Assembly (NCBI GenBank): GCA_018066065.1
Contig: JAGHSC010000229.1
Span: 1 to 7,218 of the forward strand
Reading direction: 5' to 3'
Origin: Candidatus Cryptobacteroides faecihippi
Lineage (GTDB): Bacteria > Bacteroidota > Bacteroidia > Bacteroidales > UBA932
DNA length: 7,218 nucleotides
The position numbers were made by a program, and so were the translations under genes. Shown piece by piece: positions 1-5,916 of the stretch. The first letter of the stretch is position 1. The number at the start of each line of letters is the position of its first letter. Under the pieces are notes generated by a model. It searched no databases, was not told where the DNA came from, and worked only from the letters and a program-made list of their open reading frames with translations.

Positions 1-418
1 CACCGGTGAGCTCCCTGATGCAGACGAAGTCGGCACCGTCGACGAGCGCGGTCTTGAGAGGAGACTTGTCGGCGAGCGACTTGAAGGGCTCGACAGGACG
101 GATGTTGGCAAAGAGGCCAAGGCGCTTGCGGATTGCGAGGAGGCCCTGCTCAGGGCGAACCTTTGAAGTAGGGTCGTTGTCGTACTTAGGGTCACCGACT
201 GCACCGAAGAGGACAGCGTCGCTGTTCATGCAGATCTCGTGAGTCTCCTCAGGATAAGGGTTTCCGGTCGCGTCGATTGCGCATGCACCGACGAGAGCCT
301 TCTTGTAAGTCACCTTGTGGCCGAACTTGGCAGCCACTGCATCCACAGCCTTGACGGCCTGTGCGACCACTTCAGGTCCGATGCCATCACCAGGCACCAA
401 TGCTATCTTGATTTCCAT
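1..418 (-). CDS. leuB: 3-isopropylmalate dehydrogenase, N-terminal part (runs off left edge)
   Basis: LeuB oxidatively decarboxylates 3-isopropylmalate to 2-ketoisocaproate with NAD+, in the cytoplasm, the last pathway-specific step of leucine synthesis. The first 139 residues are visible, starting at an ATG at 416-418. They open with MEIKIALVPGDGIGPEVV, the typical start of isocitrate/isopropylmalate dehydrogenases. About residues 71-76 give FGAVGDPKYD, the family's substrate/NAD loop. VRPEQGLLAIRKRLGLFANIRP follows in two overlapping parts, with the arginines that bind the malate moiety; RELTG at the edge is also a family motif. The full protein should be about 350-360 residues, so roughly 60% lies outside the window. 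It follows leuD after 30 nt and is the fourth gene of the leu operon. The frame is open to the edge with no lesion. The call is very secure; activity cannot be judged from this part. Confidence 0.95.
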   Translation of the reverse strand, partial: MEIKIALVPGDGIGPEVVAQAVKAVDAVAAKFGHKVTYKKALVGACAIDATGNPYPEETHEICMNSDAVLFGAVGDPKYDNDPTSKVRPEQGLLAIRKRLGLFANIRPVEPFKSLADKSPLKTALVDGADFVCIRELTG

Positions 419-448
419 TTCTTTGTCTATTTCTGTTTGTGAATATTC

Positions 449-1069
449 TTACTTGCGGCTGCTCTCGAACTTTTCGATGTCTTCCTTGTGCTGGAGGAGA
501 TAGTCAATGTCGTCCAGGGCATTCATCAGGCAGTACTTCTTGTAGCCGTTGATGTCGAAGTGCTCGCTGTTGCCGGTTGCCTCGTTCGTGACTGTCTGGT
601 TTGGAAGGTCGACTGTGACGATGGTCTGCGGATCGGCTGCGATCGAAGCGAAAAGCTCCTGCTGGAACTCTGTGCTGACGATGACAGGAAGCACGAAGCA
701 GTTCATGAGGTTGTTGCGGTGGATGTCGGCGAAGCTTGAAGAGATGACGACACGGACACCGTAGCCGGCGATTGCCCATGCAGCATGCTCACGGCTTGAG
801 CCGGAACCCCAGTTCTTGCCGCCCACGATGATCTCGTGCACACCCTCACGTGGAGCCTCGGAGAACTCAGGCTGGTTCATTACGAAATCTGCAACCGGCT
901 GACCGTCAGCTGTGTAGCGCAGATCATGCATGAATGCATCGCCGTAGAACTTCGGATCGCGTGTCGTGAAGGCAAGGTAGCGTGCAGGGATGATGTTGTC
1001 TGTGTTGTTGTTGTCAATCGCGATCGGGACGCAGGTTGACTTTATGATGTTGAATTTCTGCTTTGCCAT
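449..1069 (-). CDS. leuD: 3-isopropylmalate dehydratase small subunit
   Basis: LeuD is the small subunit of isopropylmalate isomerase. With the [4Fe-4S] large subunit LeuC it converts 2-isopropylmalate to 3-isopropylmalate through a dehydrated intermediate, in the cytoplasm. The 206-residue length fits the family (about 200). Residues 84-96 carry the hallmark GKNWGSGSSREHA, the swivelling-domain loop that contributes to the active site. SSFADIHRNNLMNC at about 111-124 is a second conserved block that helps select the substrate. The N-terminal DNNNTDNIIPARYL block is also typical. The ATG at 1067-1069 lies 4 nt after the leuC TAA, so translation is probably coupled to leuC. The gene ends in TAA, and leuB starts 30 nt further on. 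It looks fully intact, unlike its partner leuC, which suggests that the operon is still under selection or that the leuC lesion is recent. Confidence 0.96.
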   Translation of the reverse strand: MAKQKFNIIKSTCVPIAIDNNNTDNIIPARYLAFTTRDPKFYGDAFMHDLRYTADGQPVADFVMNQPEFSEAPREGVHEIIVGGKNWGSGSSREHAAWAIAGYGVRVVISSSFADIHRNNLMNCFVLPVIVSTEFQQELFASIAADPQTIVTVDLPNQTVTNEATGNSEHFDINGYKKYCLMNALDDIDYLLQHKEDIEKFESSRK

Positions 1070-1073
1070 GGTC

Positions 1074-1631
1074 TTACAGTTTACGAGGGTCAGTGATTAC
1101 ACCGGTGACAGCGCTGGCTGCAACCACGAGAGGTGAAGCGAGCACGGTGCGTGCGCCAGGACCCTGGCGACCGACGAAGTTACGGTTGCTTGTCGAGATG
1201 GCGAGCTTGCCGGCTGGAACCTTGTCCGGGTTCATCGCAAGGCATGCTGAGCAAGATGGGAGGCGAAGCTCGAAACCGGCTTCCTCGAGGATCTTGTCGA
1301 TTCCCTCGTCGATGATCTGCTTGCGGACGAGCCATGATCCAGGTACGAGCCAAGCCGTGACGTTCTCTGCCTTCTTCTTTCCCTTCACGACGCTTGCGAA
1401 GGCGCGGAAGTCCTCGATGCGGCCGTTGGTGCAGGCGCCGAGGAAGCAGTAGTCGACAGGATGTCCCTCGAGCTTCTCGCCTGGCTGGAACTGCATGTAG
1501 TCCAGCTGAGCCTTGAGCTGAGCCTTCTCGGCCTCGCTGAGGCCATCGTAGGTCGGGATGCACTCGTCGATTGCGATTCCGGCACCAGGGTTGGTTCCGT
1601 AGGTGATGCGAGGCTTGATGTCCTCGGCCAT
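1074..1631 (-). CDS. leuC: LeuC C-terminal fragment carrying the Fe-S ligands, possible internal restart
   Basis: This is the rest of LeuC, 185 residues if translation restarts at the ATG at 1629-1631 (codon 278 of the full frame). It holds all three expected [4Fe-4S] cysteines: one in ACTNGRIEDFR (residue 67 here, 344 of the full frame) and two in SCSACLAMNPD (127 and 130; 404 and 407). TYGTNPGAG near the start and the C-terminal SNRNFVGRQGPGARTVLASP block are conserved aconitase-family motifs. The candidate start has an ideal AAGGAGGT 7 nt upstream, but that string also encodes part of DKEVT in LeuC, and Bacteroidota rely little on Shine-Dalgarno pairing. Whether this fragment is really made is open. 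The reading frame, Cys ligands and end at TAA before leuD are intact, so it has not decayed. Confidence 0.7.
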   Translation of the reverse strand: MAEDIKPRITYGTNPGAGIAIDECIPTYDGLSEAEKAQLKAQLDYMQFQPGEKLEGHPVDYCFLGACTNGRIEDFRAFASVVKGKKKAENVTAWLVPGSWLVRKQIIDEGIDKILEEAGFELRLPSCSACLAMNPDKVPAGKLAISTSNRNFVGRQGPGARTVLASPLVVAASAVTGVITDPRKL

Positions 1632-1638
1632 GAAGGTG

Positions 1639-1646
1639 ACCTCCTT
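1639..1646 (-). promoter_or_regulatory. perfect Shine-Dalgarno-like sequence inside leuC, after the amber codon
   Basis: The minus strand reads AAGGAGGT, then 7 nt, then ATG at 1629-1631, 19 codons after the in-frame TAG. Sequence and spacing are those of an ideal ribosome binding site. It could reinitiate translation of the C-terminal LeuC half. It may equally be a chance product of the codons for Lys-Glu-Val in a well-conserved stretch. Confidence 0.35.
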
Positions 1647-1688
1647 GTCGAAGACGGCATCGTCGTCGCTCCTGAGCTTCTTCCACTC

Positions 1689-2462
1689 CTAGACTGCCTT
1701 GTCCCATGCCTCTCCCTTAGGTGCATATTCACGGTCCTTGAGGTAGGCGAAGGTGGTCTCGTCCGGAGCGATGAGGCCGGCGCGGCTTCCCATCTCGATC
1801 GACAGGTTGGAAAGGGTCAGACGGCCTTCCATCGACATGCTGCGGATGGTCGAGCCTGCATATTCAACTGCGTAGCCGGTTGCGCCGGCGGTGGTCATCC
1901 TGGCCATGATGTAGAGAGCCACGTCCTTGGCGGTCACACCTTCGGCGAGCTTGCCTTCGATGTTGATGCGCATGGTCTTGGGCTTGGACTGGAGGATGCA
2001 CTGTGAAGCGAGCACCTGGGCGACCTCGGAAGTTCCGATTCCCATTGCGATGGCACCGACTGCACCATGGGTAGATGTGTGGGAGTCACCGCAGACGATG
2101 GTCATTCCTGGAAGGGAGAGAGCCTTCTCGGGACCTACGACATGGATGATTCCATTGTCCTTGCTTCCCATCTGGAAATGCTTGATGCCGAATTCCTCGC
2201 AGTTGGCCTTGAGGGTCTCCACCTGCTTGCGGCCGATCGGGTCATTGATGACTTCCTGCTGGTCGGAAGGGGTGTTGTGGTCAGGCATGGCCACGATATG
2301 GTCAGGGCGGAAAGCCTTGATTCCCTTGTCACGAAGGGTGTCGAATGCCTGTGGGCTGGTCACCTCGTGGCAGTAGAGTCGGTCGATGTAAAGCTGGGTA
2401 GGACCGTCCTCGACCTTGTCGACGACATGCGCATCCCAGATCTTGTCAAAAAGGGTGTTCAT
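1689..2462 (-). CDS. leuC: LeuC N-terminal fragment, 257 residues up to the amber codon
   Basis: This is the part of isopropylmalate isomerase large subunit made before the TAG. It begins MNTLFDKIWDAHVV, the usual LeuC N-terminus. It continues with YIDRLYCHEVTSPQAFDTLR and with MPDHNTP at about residues 59-65. It also holds the aconitase-family block CGDSHTSTHGA at 124-134 and GIGTSEVAQVLASQ at 141-154, parts of the substrate site. It ends EYAPKGEAWDKAV. It carries none of the three Cys ligands of the Fe-S cluster, so it cannot be an active isomerase alone. The start is fixed by the 1-nt spacing from the leuA stop (TAG A ATG), which suggests coupled translation. Confidence 0.9.
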   Translation of the reverse strand: MNTLFDKIWDAHVVDKVEDGPTQLYIDRLYCHEVTSPQAFDTLRDKGIKAFRPDHIVAMPDHNTPSDQQEVINDPIGRKQVETLKANCEEFGIKHFQMGSKDNGIIHVVGPEKALSLPGMTIVCGDSHTSTHGAVGAIAMGIGTSEVAQVLASQCILQSKPKTMRINIEGKLAEGVTAKDVALYIMARMTTAGATGYAVEYAGSTIRSMSMEGRLTLSNLSIEMGSRAGLIAPDETTFAYLKDREYAPKGEAWDKAV

Positions 2463-2463
2463 T

Positions 2464-3963
2464 CTAGTTATGAATCTTGTTTAAGCAATCTACATAAGCC
2501 TCGATGGAGGCGGTGACGATGTCTGTGCTGGCACCGAAGCCGTAGCAGACCCTGCCTTCGCTCTCGACCTGCATGTGCACCTTGCAGGTGTCGTCCGAGC
2601 CGGTGGTGACACCCTGGATGGTGAACTCATTGAGCTTCACAGGGCGCTTGACGATCTGGCGGAGGGCATTGATGGAAGCATCCACAGGACCGTTTCCGGT
2701 TGCCGCTGCGGTGAACTTCTCGCCGGCGATGTCGATTCCGATGGAAGCGACAGGCTTCATTCCGATGCCGCTGGAAGCCTGGAGCCAGTCCACCTTGATG
2801 TGGTTCTCCTCTGCGCGGTCTGCACCGGCGAGCATGAGGATGTCATCGTCGTGGATCTCCTTCTTCTTGTCGGCAAGCCTGAGGAACTCCTGGTAGACAT
2901 TGTTGAGGGCCTCGTCGCTGAGCTTGACGCCGAGGGATTCGAGCCTGAACTTGAGGGCTGCGTGGCCGCTTCGTGCAGTGAGGACGATCGAGTTGGTGTC
3001 AACGCCGACCTCCTGAGGGTCGATGATCTCGTAGGTGGAAGCGTTCTTGAGGACGCCGTCCTGGTGGATTCCAGAGGAATGTGCGAATGCGTTCTTTCCG
3101 ACGATGGCCTTGTTTGCCTGGACCGGCATGTTCATCAAGGTAGAGACCATGCGGCTGACGCCGTAGATCTTCTGGGTGTTGATGTCGGTGTGCATCGGGA
3201 TGTCCTTGTGGGACTTGAGGATCATGGCGATCTCTTCCATCGCGGTGTTGCCGGCTCTCTCGCCGACACCGTTGATGGTGACCTCCACCTGCCTTGCTCC
3301 GTTGAGGATACCGGCCATGGTGTTGGCGGTTGCCATTCCGAGGTCATTGTGGCAGTGGGTGGAAAGGATGGCCTTGTCCACTCCGTCGACATGCTCCATC
3401 AGGTACTTGATCTTTGCACCGTACTCCTCAGGCAGGCAGTAGCCTGTCGTGTCGGGAAGGTTGACGACGGTCGCACCGGCCTTGATGACGGCCTCGACCA
3501 CCCTTGCGAGATACTCGTTGTCGGTCCTTCCGGCGTCCTCGGCGTAGAACTCGACGTCCTCAACGTACTTCTTGGCGTACTTGACGGCCCTGACGGCGCG
3601 CTCGAGGATGTCCTCCCTGTTGGAGTTGAACTTGTACTTGATGTGGGAGTCGGATGTTCCGATTCCGGTGTGGATCCTTCCGTGCTTGGCATATTTCAAA
3701 GCTTCTGCCGCTGCGTCGATGTCCTTCTCGACTGCTCTGGACAGGGCGCAGATGGTAGGCCATGTGACGGCCTTGGAAATCTCGATCACGGAGTTGAAGT
3801 CACCGGGGCTCGAGATCGGGAAACCTGCTTCGATCACGTCGACTCCGAGAGATTCCAGCGCCTTTGCGAGCTGGATCTTCTCAACGGTGTTGAGCTGGCA
3901 TCCGGGAACCTGTTCGCCGTCTCGGAGCGTGGTGTCGAAGATGTAAACTTTATTCTTGTCCAT
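2464..3963 (-). CDS. leuA: 2-isopropylmalate synthase
   Basis: LeuA condenses acetyl-CoA with 2-ketoisovalerate to 2-isopropylmalate, the committed, leucine-inhibited step, in the cytoplasm. The 499 residues match the long LeuA type. The N-terminal TIM-barrel domain (about 5-270) has FDTTLRDGEQVPG at 9-21, with the catalytic Arg14 and metal-binding Asp15. The divalent-metal ligands HCHND are at 203-207, and NGVGERAGNT, the family signature, is at 231-240. The linker region has SSGIHQDG at 296-303. The C-terminal regulatory domain (about 400-495) contains GNGPVDAS at 423-430 and GVTTGSDDTC at 451-460, the fold that binds leucine for feedback inhibition. This supports a true LeuA over homocitrate or citramalate synthase, although substrate choice is not proven. 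The ATG lies 24 nt after the leader terminator hairpin. It ends in TAG, 1 nt before leuC. Expression is probably set by the upstream attenuator. Confidence 0.96.
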   Translation of the reverse strand: MDKNKVYIFDTTLRDGEQVPGCQLNTVEKIQLAKALESLGVDVIEAGFPISSPGDFNSVIEISKAVTWPTICALSRAVEKDIDAAAEALKYAKHGRIHTGIGTSDSHIKYKFNSNREDILERAVRAVKYAKKYVEDVEFYAEDAGRTDNEYLARVVEAVIKAGATVVNLPDTTGYCLPEEYGAKIKYLMEHVDGVDKAILSTHCHNDLGMATANTMAGILNGARQVEVTINGVGERAGNTAMEEIAMILKSHKDIPMHTDINTQKIYGVSRMVSTLMNMPVQANKAIVGKNAFAHSSGIHQDGVLKNASTYEIIDPQEVGVDTNSIVLTARSGHAALKFRLESLGVKLSDEALNNVYQEFLRLADKKKEIHDDDILMLAGADRAEENHIKVDWLQASSGIGMKPVASIGIDIAGEKFTAAATGNGPVDASINALRQIVKRPVKLNEFTIQGVTTGSDDTCKVHMQVESEGRVCYGFGASTDIVTASIEAYVDCLNKIHN

Positions 3964-3987
3964 ACTTCTGGTGTTTTATTCAAAATC

Positions 3988-4022
3988 AAAAGACTCTTCC
4001 CAGTGTGTCTGAGAAGAGTCTT
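3988..4022 (-). terminator. leu attenuator: intrinsic terminator in the leader before leuA
   Basis: In the minus-strand transcript, positions 4022-4009 pair with 4003-3990 in a 14-bp stem (13 Watson-Crick pairs and one G-U). The 5-nt loop is ACACA, and the stem is followed at once by UUUU, then GAUUUUG. The hairpin sits between the leader peptide and leuA, 24 nt before the leuA ATG, so it ends transcription before the operon rather than after a gene. Its 5' half (4018-4009) is also fully complementary to 4064-4055, which makes it a conditional terminator. Confidence 0.88.
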
Positions 4023-4064
4023 GCGAGTATCTTGCCGAACCCCCGGCGCACACTCTCTTCTCAG
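4009..4064 (-). promoter_or_regulatory. leu antiterminator pairing
   Basis: The transcript segment CUGAGAAGAG (4064-4055) is an exact 10-bp complement of CUCUUCUCAG (4018-4009), the 5' half of the terminator stem. The two structures cannot coexist. The upstream segment begins 3 nt after the leader stop codon. A ribosome that reaches the stop would cover it and let the terminator form; a ribosome stalled at the Leu codons would leave it free to pair and allow read-through into leuA. A small 4-bp hairpin (4047-4044 with 4037-4034) lies in the loop between. A possible protector pairing is CACUCU (4101-4096, inside the leader ORF) with AGAGUG (4056-4051), only 6 bp. Confidence 0.8.
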
Positions 4065-4067
4065 CTC

Positions 4068-4118
4068 TTACGATTCGATAAGGGCTAGGATGGATAGAGT
4101 GAGGGAAAGGGTGTTCAT
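4068..4118 (-). CDS. leuL: leucine-rich leu operon leader peptide
   Basis: This is a 16-codon ORF ending in TAA, peptide MNTLSLTLSILALIES, with five Leu (31%) and two Ile. It lies about 17 nt downstream of the predicted transcription start and just before the antiterminator and terminator. Its likely role is as a sensor: when Leu-tRNA is scarce the ribosome stalls in it and the operon is read; when leucine is ample the ribosome reaches the stop and transcription ends. The Leu codons are CTT, CTC, CTA, CTA, CTT; CTA seems absent from the structural genes, which would make the stall more sensitive. The A-rich AATTGAA before the ATG, without a strong Shine-Dalgarno, is usual for Bacteroidota. 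The peptide itself probably has no function. The symbol follows the enterobacterial counterpart by analogy; the sequences need not be homologous. The Ile codons might add some isoleucine response. Confidence 0.85.
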   Translation of the reverse strand: MNTLSLTLSILALIES

Positions 4119-4140
4119 TTCAATTCGTTCGTTCAAATGC

Positions 4141-4171
4141 CAAATGTAGATATTTTTCGGCAGAATGCAAA
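4141..4171 (-). promoter_or_regulatory. leu operon promoter, Bacteroidota type
   Basis: On the minus strand, TTTG (4171-4168, -33 element) is followed after exactly 19 bp by TACATTTG (4148-4141), a perfect match to the -7 consensus TAnnTTTG used by the Bacteroidota primary sigma factor. The expected start is near 4135, giving a leader of about 145 nt to the terminator and about 170 nt to leuA. The -33 element lies only 3 bp beyond the esterase stop codon (4175-4177), so upstream regulatory sites, if any, would overlap the esterase gene. Confidence 0.85.
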
Positions 4172-4174
4172 GTT

Positions 4175-5059
4175 TCAGTGAATCCACTTGCTGAAGAACT
4201 TCCACATTTCCTCGCATGTGTCCATGTCTGCAAGGGACCAGGAGTGGTCGCCTCCATGCACCTCGTAGAGCCAGACCTCCATCGGGGTTCCCCATGCGGT
4301 CTTCCTTCCATCGGTGAACCTGTGCACGGTGACGGGGTTGCGTCCTTCGCGCCGCGGCAGCTCCGAGACAGTCTCCGCGGTGCATCTGTCTGCGACCACG
4401 ACCCTGCTCACCGCGATCGGGACAGGGATGTAGGCACCCCAGCCTCCCTCGTCGGCGGCATCGCCCAGCCATTCGGATGTATGGTCTTGAGTTCCATGAA
4501 CTTCCATGAATGGGACAGGGCCCGTGAGTGAATATTCATCTGCCATCCACTTCATGGTCAGGCCAGCTATGGAAGCGATGGCGGTGAACGCCTCGCTCTT
4601 GCGCATGGCGGTGAGGTAGCACATCTCGCCTCCGTTGGACATTCCCGTGAGGAAGGTTGCTCCCGCTGAATATCCACGCTCCTTCTGCAGCTTCCTGGCA
4701 AGGGCGCAGACGAACTTCACGTCATCCACCTTCCATCCCGACTGGAAAGGATAGCCCACGTTCCAGCAGGTGTGGCCGGTGCCATCCTTCAGGCCATCGG
4801 GGATGCAGAGGGCGAATCCGTGCCTTTCCGCGCAGGCGAACAGCTCCGCAGGAGTGCTTTCCCTGGCGTTGCCGCCGTAGCCGTGGAGGCACATGACCAT
4901 CGGGGAACCTTCTCCCACACCTTCCGGCTGGAAGATGTAGCAGATCCTTTCGCGTCCCTGGAACTTCATGGACAGCCTGTCGCATCTGTCAAGATAGCTC
5001 TGGCCCCATGCAGAGATGCTGAGAACCAGAGCTATCGTCAGTGATATGAATCTTCCCAT
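4175..5059 (-). CDS. secreted alpha/beta-hydrolase esterase, PHB-depolymerase/feruloyl-esterase-like
   Basis: This 294-residue serine hydrolase resembles the COG3509/LpqC group (CE1-like esterases and PHB depolymerases). The N-terminus has a Sec signal peptide: Arg3, a hydrophobic stretch at about 4-17 and a likely cut after AWG at residue 19. There is no lipobox Cys, so the product is periplasmic or secreted rather than a lipoprotein. HGYGGN at 59-64 forms the oxyanion region, GMSNGG at 139-144 contains nucleophile Ser141, HGTQDHT at 188-194 gives the likely acid Asp192, and HGGDHSW at 268-274 gives His272. The substrate is not evident; acetyl or feruloyl groups on polysaccharide are family possibilities. 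Its ATG overlaps the nagB TAA (TAATG), so it is translationally coupled to an amino-sugar gene, suggesting, by inference only, a role in handling acylated glycans. It ends in TGA, immediately upstream of the leu promoter, with no terminator visible. Confidence 0.85.
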   Translation of the reverse strand: MGRFISLTIALVLSISAWGQSYLDRCDRLSMKFQGRERICYIFQPEGVGEGSPMVMCLHGYGGNARESTPAELFACAERHGFALCIPDGLKDGTGHTCWNVGYPFQSGWKVDDVKFVCALARKLQKERGYSAGATFLTGMSNGGEMCYLTAMRKSEAFTAIASIAGLTMKWMADEYSLTGPVPFMEVHGTQDHTSEWLGDAADEGGWGAYIPVPIAVSRVVVADRCTAETVSELPRREGRNPVTVHRFTDGRKTAWGTPMEVWLYEVHGGDHSWSLADMDTCEEMWKFFSKWIH

Positions 5060-5853
5060 TATTTTGACTCGGCTGCTTCGACAGCCTTGAAGTAACGGTA
5101 GGAGTTGACCTTGAGCTCACCTGCTGCAGGCTCGTCGAGGACGACGGTGCCGTTCTCGTGGAGCTGGAGGGCTGAGAGGGTTACATAGTGGCTTACGCAG
5201 CCCTCGATTGCGTCCTTGACGACTCTTGCCTTCTTGCTGCCGAGAGCGAGGATGAGGACTTCCCTTGCGTCGCAGACGGTGCCGACACCGACTGACATTG
5301 CCTGCTTAGGGACGAGGTTGACGTCGCCGCCGAAGAAGCGTGAGTTGACGATGATGGTGTCCTCGGTGAGGGTGACGACCCTGGTCCTTGAGGTGAGGGA
5401 TGAGAATGGCTCGTTGAATGCGAGATGGCCGTCCTCGCCGACGCCGCCGAGGAAGAGGTCGATTCCGCCTGCCTCGAAGATTGCCTCCTCGTACTCCTCG
5501 CACTCCTTGTTGAGGTCAGGAGCGTTTCCGTTGAGGATGTGGATGTTCTCCTTAGGGATGTCGATGTGGTCGAAGAGGTTCTTGTGCATGAAGCTGTGGT
5601 AGCTCTCAGGATGCTCCTCCGGGAGACCTACATATTCATCCATGTTGAAGGTGATGACGTTCTTGAAGGAAACCTCACCTGCTGCGCACATCCTTGAAAG
5701 CTCAGCGTAGGTGCCCAGAGGGGTTGAACCTGTAGGGAGACCGAGCACGAATGGCTCGTCGGTGATCTCTGCCTTTGCCTTGATGGCTGCTGCGATGCGG
5801 TGTGCTGCCCAGAGGGAAGCGTCCTTGTTGGTGTCTTTGATGATTACTCTCAT
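5059..5853 (-). CDS. nagB: glucosamine-6-phosphate deaminase
   Basis: NagB converts glucosamine 6-phosphate to fructose 6-phosphate and ammonia in the cytoplasm, feeding amino sugars from host or microbial glycans into glycolysis. The 264 residues align with E. coli NagB (266) without a visible gap, so numbering is shared. The phosphate loop LPTGSTP is at 39-45, and FNMDEYVGLP at 69-78 carries the general-base Asp72. GGVGEDGHLAFNEP at 136-149 carries Asp141, His143 and Glu148. At the allosteric GlcNAc-6-phosphate site, Ser151, Ser152, Arg158 and Tyr254 are kept, but the position of E. coli Lys160 is Val, so activation may differ. It starts at the ATG at 5851-5853 after a 63-nt AT-rich gap in which I see no consensus promoter, and it ends TAA overlapping the esterase ATG by one base. 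The second NagB-type protein encoded just upstream makes a division of labour likely. Confidence 0.95.
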   Translation of the reverse strand: MRVIIKDTNKDASLWAAHRIAAAIKAKAEITDEPFVLGLPTGSTPLGTYAELSRMCAAGEVSFKNVITFNMDEYVGLPEEHPESYHSFMHKNLFDHIDIPKENIHILNGNAPDLNKECEEYEEAIFEAGGIDLFLGGVGEDGHLAFNEPFSSLTSRTRVVTLTEDTIIVNSRFFGGDVNLVPKQAMSVGVGTVCDAREVLILALGSKKARVVKDAIEGCVSHYVTLSALQLHENGTVVLDEPAAGELKVNSYRYFKAVEAAESK

Positions 5854-5916
5854 GACTATTATTATTTTATATGTTTCCTGAATATGTGAACTTCTGTCCT
5901 TGTACCTTTCTTCGGC

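Larger units (their letters stand above)
1074..2462 (-). pseudogene. leuC: 3-isopropylmalate dehydratase large subunit interrupted by an in-frame amber codon
   Basis: Read as one frame, this is a 462-codon LeuC (family about 465) with its ends in the right places. It starts 1 nt after the leuA stop and ends with TAA 4 nt before leuD. Codon 258 is TAG (1689-1691), in the sequence GTC TAG GAG TGG. There is no frameshift or missing piece: homology continues directly on both sides (AWDKAV, stop, EWKKLRSDDD). One base change from GAG, AAG, CAG, TAC or TAT would explain it. The position falls in a charged, poorly conserved stretch, not in a catalytic motif. The CDS may be a pseudogene, a split gene with internal restart, a readthrough or suppressed gene, or a sequencing error. 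The sequence alone cannot decide. The halves are described separately because each may be a real polypeptide. Confidence 0.85.

Noticed and set aside
1689..1691. TAG read as an amino acid throughout the genome (alternative code).
   Set aside because: TAG is also the terminal codon of leuA and of the NagB-LmbE gene at their natural ends, and no other internal TAG is seen. TAA and TGA end the other genes. The evidence favours the standard code with a local event.
1180..1732. Two minus-strand frames (1180-1707 and 1385-1732) that run across the leuC amber site without a stop, suggesting a frameshift.
   Set aside because: Their translations are low-complexity Arg/Ser-rich and do not resemble LeuC. 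Homology continues in the original frame on both sides of the TAG, so this is a substitution and not a frameshift.
2575..4149. A 524-codon open frame on the plus strand, opposite leuA and the leader.
   Set aside because: It lies antisense to an unmistakable leuA. Its composition (very rich in Val, Asp, Leu, Gly) is what the complement of a G+C-rich coding frame gives, and it shows no recognisable domain.
4068..4472. A 134-codon minus-strand frame whose last 16 residues are the leader peptide.
   Set aside because: Most of it is a shifted reading of the esterase gene. Only the part from the ATG at 4118, downstream of the leu promoter, is a plausible translated unit.
5854..5916. Separate promoter for nagB in the AT-rich gap.
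   Set aside because: No TAnnTTTG or TTTG element is present on the minus strand here, so I cannot support one.
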